Source: Acidobacteriota bacterium (GTDB lineage Bacteria > Acidobacteriota > Blastocatellia > Pyrinomonadales > Pyrinomonadaceae). From it: a DNA stretch of 14,476 bases. The first letter of the stretch is position 1; each line of letters opens with the position of its first letter. This document shows, piece after piece, positions 7,038 to 14,476 of this stretch. The stretch lies in assembly GCA_023391155.1 (NCBI GenBank), contig JAEWBM010000004.1, positions 1-14,476 on the forward strand. Direction: 5' to 3'. The notes beneath the pieces are model-generated. The model saw nothing but the letters and a program-made list of their open reading frames with translations, had not been told where the DNA came from and made no database searches. A program made the position numbers and the translations under genes.

Positions 7038-7934
7038 ATGAACTTTTTACAGGCAATTATTCTCGGTATAGTTCAGGGGCTAACCGAGTTCATCCCGATC
7101 AGTTCGACCGCGCACCTCGTCTTTGCGAGCAGATGGACGAATATTTTCGGCGGTGACCCGCAGCAGATCACGGCGACGATGGCGGTCATCCAGTTAGGAA
7201 CGATCGCCGCGGTATTCGTTTATTTCGCGGGTGACATACTCTCGATCACCAACGCCTTTATCCGCGACCATTGGGCCCTCATCACTCGGAAACGCGGCAT
7301 TCGCCATTCCGGGACTCAGGGCGTGCGTCCCATCTGGCTGTCACACGAGGCATGGCTTGGTTGGCTCATAGTCATAGGATCTATCCCCATCGGCATTGCC
7401 GGTATTTGGTTTAAGGAACTGATCGAGGGGCCCGATACCAAAAACCTCTGGATCATTGCGATCATGCTGATCGCCGTCGGATTGCTGCTGGGTTTTGCGG
7501 AACTCGTGGGCAATCAGCGAAAGGACCTTAAACATTTCGGCCTTACGGATGCGATCGTTGTCGGTTTTGCCCAAGTGCTGGCGTTGATGCCGGGGGCGAG
7601 CCGCTCGGGTTCGACGATAATGGGCGGCCTGCTCGTCGGCCAAAAGCGCGAGGCCGCTGCACGTTTTTCGTTTCTGCTGTCAATACCCGCGATCACGGCC
7701 GCCGGCGTTCTGCAACTCCGGGAGGCATGGTCCATTATCCCGGATGAGAGTATGATGCCTCTGCTCGTCGCTACGATCGTGTCGGGCATCGTCGGTTATC
7801 TATCGATCTGGTTTCTTCTCGCCTTTCTTCGAAAGAATTCTACGGCGATCTTCATCATTTACAGGGTTGTATTAGGTTCGGTGATCCTCGTTCTTTTATG
7901 GATGGGTGTACTTAGCCCGGTCGTGAACGTCTGA
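7038..7934 (+). CDS. uppP: Undecaprenyl-diphosphatase UppP (BacA family)
   Basis: Inner-membrane phosphatase that turns undecaprenyl diphosphate into the monophosphate, regenerating the lipid carrier for peptidoglycan and O-antigen; high dosage gives bacitracin resistance. The 298-residue protein is strongly hydrophobic with several membrane segments. It has both family signatures: QGLTEFIPISSTAHL at residues 13-27 (the QxxxE acidic motif and H26) and PGASRSGSTI at 185-194 with the catalytic-loop R189. The usual SSTGHL is SSTAHL here, a mild variant. The ATG has no visible Shine-Dalgarno. recJ starts two bases after the stop codon. Confidence 0.96.
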   Translation: MNFLQAIILGIVQGLTEFIPISSTAHLVFASRWTNIFGGDPQQITATMAVIQLGTIAAVFVYFAGDILSITNAFIRDHWALITRKRGIRHSGTQGVRPIWLSHEAWLGWLIVIGSIPIGIAGIWFKELIEGPDTKNLWIIAIMLIAVGLLLGFAELVGNQRKDLKHFGLTDAIVVGFAQVLALMPGASRSGSTIMGGLLVGQKREAAARFSFLLSIPAITAAGVLQLREAWSIIPDESMMPLLVATIVSGIVGYLSIWFLLAFLRKNSTAIFIIYRVVLGSVILVLLWMGVLSPVVNV

Positions 7935-7935
7935 C

Positions 7936-9636
7936 ATGCATAAGATATGGGACATCAAAAAGCATGACAGGGCGGCCGCCACATCGCTCGCAAATGAACT
8001 CGGCATCCATCCCTTAACCGCGGCCCTGCTCATTTCCCGCGGCCGGGATACGGCGGAAAAGGCCTCTCGGTTCCTGTCGCCGTCGGTTGCCGACCTTCAC
8101 GACCCGTCGCAGCTAAAGGGGATCGGGTCAGCGGTCGAGCGGGTTTTGCAGGCCCGTGAATCCGGTGAAAAGGTGCTGATATGGGGCGATTACGACGTCG
8201 ACGGCACGACCGGCACCGTGGTCCTTCGGAAAACACTCGAGATACTCGGAATCGAGAGCGAATACCATATTCCGAATAGATTTACCGAGGGGTACGGGGT
8301 CAATATCCCTGCACTTCAGGCTGCGAAAGATCGCGGCTGCTCACTCGTTATCACCGTCGATTGCGGTTCCCGAAGCTTTGAGCCGATCGACTGGGCCCGG
8401 GAACACGGCGTCGATGTGATCGTCACGGACCATCACCTTTCGGACGAAACGCGCGGTAACCCAAATGCAAATTGCGTCGTCAATCCAAACCAGGCCGGGT
8501 GCGATTATCCGGATAAATCTCTGGCCGGGGTCGGCGTGGCATATAAGCTTTCGGAAGCTCTACTTCGGCGGTGGGGGCACGAGCGTCTGACCCCGTCGTT
8601 CCTAAAGATCGCTGCCATCGGCACCATCGCCGATATGATGGACCTCTCGGGCGAGAACCGTGCGATCGTCGCCCTTGGCTTGCGAGACCTCGGCAAGACC
8701 GCCAATTACGGACTTAAAGCCTTGATGGAGGTCTCAGATTGCCGCTCGGATATGACGAGCTATCATATCGGCTTTCGCATAGCCCCGAGGATAAACGCTG
8801 CGGGTCGTATGGACATCGCCCGCCATGTTGTCGAGCTCTTTGAGTCGAAAGATTTCAATGAGGCCCGCCGCTTGGCCAAGGTCCTCGACGACCGCAACCG
8901 CGAACGCCGGCAGATCCAGGAACGCATCACCGAGCTCGCCCTGACCGAGGCGGCCGACAGCGGCGACAGGATGTTCGTTGTCGTTGCCGGCGAAGGGTGG
9001 CATCGCGGCGTTATCGGCCTTGCCGCCTCGCGCCTCGCTGAGAAACTTTGTCGTCCGGTCGTTGTATTTTCCATCGAGAACGGGGTCGCTCACGGCAGCG
9101 GCCGGAGCCGTCCGGGTTTCCATCTTGTCGATGCACTCGGTAGCTGTGCCGATCATTTCGAGCAATTCGGCGGGCACGCCGCCGCTGCAGGTATGAAGAT
9201 CGCATCGGACCGCATTCCGCAGGTCGCAGAGCTTTTGGATGCTCACGCCCGGACCTGCCTGACCGCGGACGATCTTATCCCCAGGCTGCCGATCGACGCC
9301 CGGGTCTCGTCGGCATCGATGAACCTTAGCCTGCTCGATGAGCTCGCGCGGTTAGAACCGTTTGGCATCGGGAATCCCAAACCGATCCTCGTTACTGAGG
9401 GACTGCGGCTCAGATTTGATCCGACCGTGATGAAGGAAAAACACCTGAAACTTTACCTCGAAGACGCGAACGGCCGACGATTCGAAGCCGTTTGGTGGGA
9501 TGGCGTCGAGAAAGGAAAAGGGCGAACCTTGAGGCCGGGGGCGGGCATCGAACTTGCGTACACCCCGGAAGCTAATACTTGGCAGGGCAATACTCGGCTG
9601 CAGCTTGTTGTAGAAGACCTTAGAGAACATAATTGA
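7936..9636 (+). CDS. recJ: Single-stranded-DNA-specific 5'-3' exonuclease RecJ
   Basis: DHH-family nuclease that degrades single-stranded DNA 5'-to-3' in recombination, mismatch repair and stalled-fork processing. At 566 residues it is close to the E. coli length. The metal-binding motifs are in order: DYDVDG at 85-90, VDCG, DHH at 165-167, then the IADMMDLSGENR segment that replaces the more usual VADVVPL. PRINAAGRM follows. The DHHA1 domain has GWHRGVIG, GSGRSRPGFHL and FGGHAAAAG (from 411). A C-terminal OB-fold-like segment ends the protein. The stop overlaps the TTG start of the next gene (TTGA), suggesting coupled translation. Confidence 0.96.
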   Translation: MHKIWDIKKHDRAAATSLANELGIHPLTAALLISRGRDTAEKASRFLSPSVADLHDPSQLKGIGSAVERVLQARESGEKVLIWGDYDVDGTTGTVVLRKTLEILGIESEYHIPNRFTEGYGVNIPALQAAKDRGCSLVITVDCGSRSFEPIDWAREHGVDVIVTDHHLSDETRGNPNANCVVNPNQAGCDYPDKSLAGVGVAYKLSEALLRRWGHERLTPSFLKIAAIGTIADMMDLSGENRAIVALGLRDLGKTANYGLKALMEVSDCRSDMTSYHIGFRIAPRINAAGRMDIARHVVELFESKDFNEARRLAKVLDDRNRERRQIQERITELALTEAADSGDRMFVVVAGEGWHRGVIGLAASRLAEKLCRPVVVFSIENGVAHGSGRSRPGFHLVDALGSCADHFEQFGGHAAAAGMKIASDRIPQVAELLDAHARTCLTADDLIPRLPIDARVSSASMNLSLLDELARLEPFGIGNPKPILVTEGLRLRFDPTVMKEKHLKLYLEDANGRRFEAVWWDGVEKGKGRTLRPGAGIELAYTPEANTWQGNTRLQLVVEDLREHN

Positions 9637-12251
9637 GCGAAGTGCGCGACGCCACATCAAAGAAAGTAAATGACCTGCATCTGCGGGCGGCGATCCCGAA
9701 GTATTTTCGGTACGCGGCTGTCGCGTTGCTTTCTGTAGTGCTGATCGTCATCGGAATAGCTCTTTACCGGGGTTCGGGAGATCCGGATTTCCGGATGAAG
9801 GGCTTTCCCACATCGCTGTCGCAGGACGTCGTGGCAACCGTGGAGGGATATGAACGGCGTGAGATGGAAGGTGATACCGTTAAATACTTCATCTCAGCGG
9901 ACCGCGCGGTCTCATTCGCCGACGAGCATCAGGAATTGGAGAACGTCCTCTTGCGTGTAAATTCGCCTGACGGCGCGGGCACGGACGAAATACGCGCGGA
10001 AAAGGGTGTGTACGTACCCGCCGAGGATAAGGATTTCACGGTATTTTTTGCGGGCGACGTAAAGATCAATACTCGAGACCGTCTATCAGTTGCTACAGAC
10101 AATCTAACCTATCGACGATCGACGGATATCGCGACCGCTGAAGAGGCCGTCACCTTTGAACGCGACAACGTTCGCGGCAGTTCCGTCGGAGCGGTAGTTA
10201 ACGCCGCAGAGAAGCGGGTCGAACTGTTGAATGCCGTTGCAATAGAAACACTTTCGGGCGAGAGTCCCGGAGGGCCGGAACTACAGCCTGCCCTTATCAA
10301 CGCGTCGTACGCCGCTTACGATCAGCTTCGCGAAAGGATCGAGCTTTCCGGCGATGTTCACCTTCGATCATCTGAATCGGTTCCGGCTAACGATCGATTC
10401 GATATCCGGTCGGCAGGGGCGAACGCCACGCTCGCTCGTGTGAGCGATGAAAAACTCGATATCTCCGAGGTTGAGCTTTTCGATAATGTCCGGATCGCTT
10501 CGGGGCAGAACACCCGCCTAAATTCAGATTATGCAGTGTATCGCCGGCCCGCTGAGCGTTTCGAAATGACCGGTGCGGTACATATCGCGACCAACGGTGG
10601 GGGCTCGCAGACCGATCTTCGTGCCCAAGCCGCGGTATATGAAAAGTTCAAGCAGCTAGTTTCGATGAGCGGCGGTGTCGAGATAACCCGAGGCGACGAT
10701 CTGGTGAAAGGTGATACTGTCGTAGCCCTTCTATATGCAGACCAAAAGCTTAAGAAGGTGGATGTAGACGGAAACGGCCTTGTACGCCAGACCAACGCGG
10801 AACGCACCTTCGAGGTCACCGGGCCCAAGATCATCGCTGCGTTCGATACAAACCAGGATCTGACGTCATCTGACGTTTTAGGAAACGCCTCTGCAACACT
10901 TGTCCCGGCGGGCCAAGCATCTTACTCAAAGGTCACCCTCGGAGCCCCGAAGGCGCTTCGAGCGCGGTTCCGAGCCGGCGGACTAATGGAAACGGTAAGT
11001 ACCGACGGGCGAACAGTCATCGTGATGCACGCACCGGCGAACGACCCGCAGGCTGCCAACCGGCGGGTTTCGGCCGATACGGTCCGTTCTTTCTTTACCT
11101 CGGACGGGCGCTTCCTCAGCAAGGCGGAGGCCGTCGGTAATGCCGAACTGGTCATCGAACCCGTAACCGCCGCAGCAGATAGATATGTATCTACAGTTGC
11201 TGCCCCGCGGTTCGATTGTGAATTTTTCGCGACCGGAAATAACGCGCGCAGTTGTGATGCCGGGACGAAGGCGAAAACGGTCCGCGAGCCAATGGCCCCG
11301 TCCCCCGGCCGAGGGCGGCAGGTACTGACTGCAGACAAGATGAACGTTCGGTTCAATGAATCCTCTCGGGATGCGGAGGTAATGACCGCCTCGGGCAATG
11401 CCAAGTTCAACGAGCTTGCGAGAAATGCCTCGGCTACGACATTTGAGTTCAATGCGGTCGAACAGGTCGTGCGGCTGCGCGGTGGTGAACCGACCGCCTG
11501 GGATGATCGTGCCCGTGCAAAGGCCGCGGAGATCGATTGGGATACGCGTAACCAAAGGTCGAGCCTCCGGGGAAATGTGAGCACTACCTATTACAGCCAG
11601 CGGGCGACGGGCGGAGCTACGCCATTCAGCTCCTCAGGGCGGCCGGTGTATTTGACCTCGGGGGTTGCTGATATCGATCATGCCGCGGAGGTGGCCGTCT
11701 ATCGTCAAAACGCCCGCGCCTGGCAGGATGACAACTACTTGCGTGCCGAGACTATAACGCTAAGCCAGAAAGAAGGCCGTCTAAACGCCGAGGGCGGCGT
11801 ACAGAGCATGCTGACGCGGGCACCGGCCGGCAACCGTTCTAAACAGCCGGTTCACGCCTCGTCAAACAGAATGAGCTATGTGCGTGAGTCTGCCCTGCTG
11901 CGATACGAGGAAAACGTTGACATTCGCCAGGGGAGCGACCGTATAACCGGGGCGGTGGCAAACATCCACTTGGACAGCAACAACGAGCTTTCACAGACGA
12001 TCGTTGAGAATCAGGTGGTAATCACCCAACCGGGCCGACGAGCCACCGGCGACTATGCCCAGTATGTGGCCGCGAATGAGACCGTGCTGCTCCGCGGCCG
12101 TCCGGCAAGGATAAGCGATGCGCAACGCGGCTCGTCGGAGGGTGCGGAAGTAATGGTTTACCTGCGTGAAGACCGGGTCGTCGGTGAAGGGAAAAGCGAA
12201 CGCGACCCGACCGGCCGTATCCGTTCGGTGTTTAAGGTCAAGAACGATTAG
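9633..12251 (+). CDS. Giant LptC/LptA-type LPS-transport protein (candidate fused periplasmic bridge)
   Basis: It holds the place of lptC plus lptA, directly before lptB. The 872 residues begin with a short basic cytoplasmic tail and a single membrane helix at about 27-45, as in LptC. Residues 50-205 resemble the LptC fold. The rest is built from OstA/LptA-like strands. A recurring A-x(3)-Y...L-G-x-V pattern starts near residues 122, 222, 296, 329, 565, 629, 742 and 804, with weaker copies near 479, 674 and 708. LptC and LptA are normally each around 180-190 residues, so this is several LptA lengths in one chain. The C-terminal 130 residues look most like canonical LptA. Two cysteines, C529 and C541, lie in a loop-rich stretch. 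The TTG start overlaps the recJ stop; GTG 9642 is an alternative. The role is inferred: passing LPS from the LptB-FG complex across the periplasm. Confidence 0.8.
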   Translation: MSEVRDATSKKVNDLHLRAAIPKYFRYAAVALLSVVLIVIGIALYRGSGDPDFRMKGFPTSLSQDVVATVEGYERREMEGDTVKYFISADRAVSFADEHQELENVLLRVNSPDGAGTDEIRAEKGVYVPAEDKDFTVFFAGDVKINTRDRLSVATDNLTYRRSTDIATAEEAVTFERDNVRGSSVGAVVNAAEKRVELLNAVAIETLSGESPGGPELQPALINASYAAYDQLRERIELSGDVHLRSSESVPANDRFDIRSAGANATLARVSDEKLDISEVELFDNVRIASGQNTRLNSDYAVYRRPAERFEMTGAVHIATNGGGSQTDLRAQAAVYEKFKQLVSMSGGVEITRGDDLVKGDTVVALLYADQKLKKVDVDGNGLVRQTNAERTFEVTGPKIIAAFDTNQDLTSSDVLGNASATLVPAGQASYSKVTLGAPKALRARFRAGGLMETVSTDGRTVIVMHAPANDPQAANRRVSADTVRSFFTSDGRFLSKAEAVGNAELVIEPVTAAADRYVSTVAAPRFDCEFFATGNNARSCDAGTKAKTVREPMAPSPGRGRQVLTADKMNVRFNESSRDAEVMTASGNAKFNELARNASATTFEFNAVEQVVRLRGGEPTAWDDRARAKAAEIDWDTRNQRSSLRGNVSTTYYSQRATGGATPFSSSGRPVYLTSGVADIDHAAEVAVYRQNARAWQDDNYLRAETITLSQKEGRLNAEGGVQSMLTRAPAGNRSKQPVHASSNRMSYVRESALLRYEENVDIRQGSDRITGAVANIHLDSNNELSQTIVENQVVITQPGRRATGDYAQYVAANETVLLRGRPARISDAQRGSSEGAEVMVYLREDRVVGEGKSERDPTGRIRSVFKVKND

Positions 12252-12262
12252 AATAGACCCCT

Positions 12263-13045
12263 GTGGACGACATCTCGCAAAAATCCGGTTCGGCCGCCAA
12301 CGGTTCGGAACCGGAAATTCCTGATAATTGCCTTTGTGCACGGCATCTGCAAAAGACCTACGGCCGCCGCCGTGTGGTGGATGACGCCTCACTGTCCGTT
12401 ACGGAAGGCGAGGTGGTGGGACTGCTCGGCGCGAATGGTGCAGGCAAGACGACCACGTTTTATATGATGGTCGGCCTCGAGACCTCAGAGGGCGGTTCTA
12501 TCGTTTTGAACGGTAAAGATGTCACGGGCCTTCCAATGTATTTGCGAGCTCGCCTCGGCCTTGGTTATCTCCCGCAGGAGCCCTCTATCTTTCGCAAACT
12601 CACTGCTGAACAAAATATACTGGCCGTGCTCGAAACTCGCCCCTTCGGCCGCAACGAGCGATTCGAACGTTTAGAAGAGTTGCTCGAGGAGTTCGGCGTC
12701 GCACATGTTCGAAAGACCCGAGGCGATGCGCTTTCCGGCGGTGAGCGTCGCCGTGTCGAGATCGCACGATGCCTTGCGACCGACCCTCGCTACATCTTGC
12801 TGGACGAGCCTTTTGCCGGGATCGATCCGCTTGCTATCGACGATATCCGCGACATCATTCTATACCTCAAAGAGCAGGGGATCGGCATTCTAATAACGGA
12901 TCATAACGTCCGCGAAACGCTCGGGATCACCGATCGGGCGTACATTATGGCGGAGGGCCGGATACTTAAGAGCGGTGATCCCGCAGAGCTCGTGCAAGAT
13001 CCGGATGTTCGCCGTCTTTACCTCGGCGAACGCTTCGCGTTGTAG
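12263..13045 (+). CDS. lptB: LPS export ABC transporter ATP-binding protein LptB
   Basis: Cytoplasmic ATPase that powers LPS extraction from the inner membrane with LptF/LptG and feeds the LptC/LptA bridge. The ATPase motifs are all present: Walker A GANGAGKT at residues 56-63, Q-loop in LPQEPSIF, signature LSGGERRR at 157-164, Walker B YILLDEPFAGIDP from 177, and the H-loop at H214 in TDHNVRETL. The C-terminal ILKSGDPAEL and YLGERF are LptB-like. The 260-residue length includes about 25 extra N-terminal residues compared with typical LptB. GTG 12263 is the only start in the frame: a TAG at 12254 lies just upstream, and no ATG/GTG/TTG follows until the nucleotide-binding domain is well under way. 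The gap to the preceding stop is 11 bases. Confidence 0.95.
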   Translation: MDDISQKSGSAANGSEPEIPDNCLCARHLQKTYGRRRVVDDASLSVTEGEVVGLLGANGAGKTTTFYMMVGLETSEGGSIVLNGKDVTGLPMYLRARLGLGYLPQEPSIFRKLTAEQNILAVLETRPFGRNERFERLEELLEEFGVAHVRKTRGDALSGGERRRVEIARCLATDPRYILLDEPFAGIDPLAIDDIRDIILYLKEQGIGILITDHNVRETLGITDRAYIMAEGRILKSGDPAELVQDPDVRRLYLGERFAL

Positions 13046-13079
13046 TCGGCATACTTTTCCTTTTTGTTCCCGAACACCG

Positions 13080-13085
13080 TATAAT
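13080..13085 (+). promoter_or_regulatory. Candidate -10 box for rpoN
   Basis: TATAAT at 13080-13085 is a perfect -10 in the 103-base gap between lptB and rpoN. No good -35 box is found at 16-18 bases; the area is T-rich. The short palindrome TGTTCCCGAACA (13065-13076) occupies the would-be spacer. Transcription would start near 13092, giving a leader of about 57 bases. No terminator hairpin is visible after lptB, so rpoN may also be read through from upstream. Confidence 0.45.
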
Positions 13086-13114
13086 TTAGACAAGCTCGGC
13101 AAGGAATCCAATTA

Positions 13115-13255
13115 GTGGAACAAATCTTGCTTATGAGCCGATCGCACTATGTCATCACTCCGGCTATCGACCCAATTGCAGCAAAAAATGGTGCTTACGC
13201 CCCAGTTGCGCCAGCGCATCGAAATGCTGCAAATGACGTCGATGGAGCTCTCTGA
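13115..13255 (+). CDS. Possible leader ORF overlapping the rpoN start
   Basis: A 46-codon frame opens with GTG 13115, nine bases after AAGGA at 13101-13105, the best Shine-Dalgarno in the leader. It reads through the rpoN ATG in another frame and ends with TGA at 13253-13255. The peptide resembles no family I know. The rpoN ATG itself has only a weak GAG upstream, so this frame could be involved in coupling. It may equally be chance. Confidence 0.2.
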   Translation: MEQILLMSRSHYVITPAIDPIAAKNGAYAPVAPAHRNAANDVDGAL

Positions 13256-14476
13256 GCTTATCGAACAGGAGCTGGTCGCCAATCCGATACTCGAGGAAGT
13301 TTTGCCGGGCGAGGAGGTTCAGGAGATCTCCGACAACATCCTCGATCAAAATGCCGAGGGGTTTGAAGATAGCGGTGCCGACAAGGCGAAAGAGAACGGC
13401 GACCGCAACGACGATCGCGATTCCGCTGCTGAATCGGGTGAAGATTATTCGGCTGAAATGCCGAGCGAAAATGGTTTCGACGACGCCGGCGGGGCCGAGA
13501 CCGAGCGTGACGACGACTCTCGCGATTCGGATTCGGACTCCTTCGAAGAGATCGATTACGGCCGCGAGTTTCAGGATTATCTCGACCCCGGATACCGGAC
13601 GCAGGAGATCGAATATAAGGAGGACACACCGAGTTTTGACCAGTTTCTTTCACATACTCCTACGCTCAGCGAGCATCTTGAATGGCAGTTGAACATGATG
13701 GACCTCAGCGACGAGGTCGAAAATGCCGCCATTAGTATCATCGGGAACCTTGACGAGGACGGCCGCTTGGGTGCGTCCGTTGAAGATCTTTCAGAACTCA
13801 CCGGCTCATCCGCTGAGCTCGTCGAAAGGGCCCGCGAGGTCGTCATGGGCCTTGACCCCGTAGGGTGCGGGGCATTCGACGTTCGTGAATGCCTTTTGGC
13901 TCAGTTAAAGAGCGAGGGGGAAGAAGACAGCCTGGGCGCCGAACTGATCCGGGATCACCTTGAGGACCTGCAGCCGCATCGGCTGCAGCATTTGGCGAAG
14001 GCAACCGGCCGTGATCTGCACGAACTCGATGACGAGATACAAAAGATCCGCTGCCTCGACCCCTTTCCCGGCCGGAGATATTCCTCTGAAGAGCCTGTTT
14101 TTGTTGCTCCGGAGGTTTATATCGAAAAGATCGAGGGCGAATATATTATCTATTTCGCCGACGACGGCAGCCCTCGCCTTCGGATCAGCCAGACCTATCA
14201 TCAGTTGCTCGACCAGAACGAGACCTCCAAAGAGGCAAAGGATTTCATTAAGGAAAAGGTCCGCTCAGCGGTCGACCTGCTTCGCAACATCGAGCACCGA
14301 CGGCAAACGATCTATCGCGTTGTTGAATGCATTGTCGACCGGCAGCGGGATTTTCTCGACCACGGCGTTGAGCATATTAAGCCAATGATGCTAAAGGATG
14401 TTGCCGAAGACATCGGTATGCATCTTTCGACGATCTCGCGGGTCGTAAATCGCAAGTACGCGCATACGCCGCAAGG
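13149..14476 (+). CDS. rpoN: RNA polymerase sigma-54 factor RpoN (3' end beyond window)
   Basis: Sigma-54 directs RNA polymerase to -24/-12 promoters that need AAA+ enhancer-binding activators. 442 residues are visible. Region I (about 1-50) has the Gln/Leu-rich pattern with LTPQLRQRIEMLQM and ELVANPILEE. Region II (about 55-145) is a long, very acidic linker, including a run of Asp/Ser at 121-133. The core-binding domain follows, with LSEHLEWQLNMM, IIGNLDEDGRL and LDPVGCGAFDVRECL. The window ends in the helix-turn-helix (LKDVAEDIGMHLSTISRVV from 415); the RpoN box lies outside. ATG 13149 is the only start, because a stop (13134-13136) lies just upstream in frame. Its Shine-Dalgarno is weak. 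The lptB-rpoN order is conserved in many diderms. Confidence 0.96.
   Translation, partial: MSSLRLSTQLQQKMVLTPQLRQRIEMLQMTSMELSELIEQELVANPILEEVLPGEEVQEISDNILDQNAEGFEDSGADKAKENGDRNDDRDSAAESGEDYSAEMPSENGFDDAGGAETERDDDSRDSDSDSFEEIDYGREFQDYLDPGYRTQEIEYKEDTPSFDQFLSHTPTLSEHLEWQLNMMDLSDEVENAAISIIGNLDEDGRLGASVEDLSELTGSSAELVERAREVVMGLDPVGCGAFDVRECLLAQLKSEGEEDSLGAELIRDHLEDLQPHRLQHLAKATGRDLHELDDEIQKIRCLDPFPGRRYSSEEPVFVAPEVYIEKIEGEYIIYFADDGSPRLRISQTYHQLLDQNETSKEAKDFIKEKVRSAVDLLRNIEHRRQTIYRVVECIVDRQRDFLDHGVEHIKPMMLKDVAEDIGMHLSTISRVVNRKYAHTPQ

Noticed and set aside
10922..11584. 220-codon minus-strand frame inside the LptC/LptA-type gene
   Set aside because: The product is rich in Arg, Ser and Ala with no domain, as expected of the antisense of a GC-biased gene.

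Overview
The window is an accessory-free stretch of bacterial chromosome. All recognisable genes lie on the + strand in a tight run, often with start and stop codons overlapping. It looks like a diderm (LPS-bearing) bacterium of moderately high GC. It carries RNase J (rnj), which E. coli lacks, next to the classical Gram-negative order lptC/lptA-lptB-rpoN. Several starts are TTG or GTG, and several genes lack a clear Shine-Dalgarno. This mix would fit Acidobacteriota (perhaps class Blastocatellia). That placement is an inference from gene content and style, not from a database match.

Layout. Positions 1-108 hold the possible tail of an upstream gene, a strong intrinsic terminator and a promoter whose -35 box lies in the terminator loop. 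A housekeeping block follows: ftsY (SRP receptor), ribD (riboflavin synthesis), rsmA/ksgA (16S rRNA dimethyltransferase) and rnj (RNase J). Next come an exported TPR-repeat protein, broken by a one-base frameshift in this sequence, and a short-chain dehydrogenase. The third block is uppP (undecaprenyl-diphosphatase), recJ (ssDNA exonuclease), a very large LptC/LptA-type protein, lptB (LPS-export ATPase) and rpoN (sigma-54). The window ends inside rpoN, at its helix-turn-helix.

How the genes relate. uppP, the LptC/LptA protein and lptB all serve envelope building: carrier-lipid recycling and LPS movement from the inner to the outer membrane. FtsY delivers membrane proteins. KsgA and RNase J handle ribosome maturation and RNA turnover. 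RecJ is a repair nuclease. The rpoN position after lptB is a widely conserved arrangement.

Most notable points: (1) an 872-residue protein in the lptC-lptA position with one N-terminal membrane helix and at least eight recurrences of an OstA/LptA-like strand motif, a candidate covalent periplasmic LPS bridge; (2) a RibD in which one zinc-binding cysteine is replaced by histidine with exact spacing preserved; (3) a TPR gene whose frameshift, if repaired by one base, restores a perfect 34-residue repeat register; (4) a terminator-promoter overlap before ftsY.
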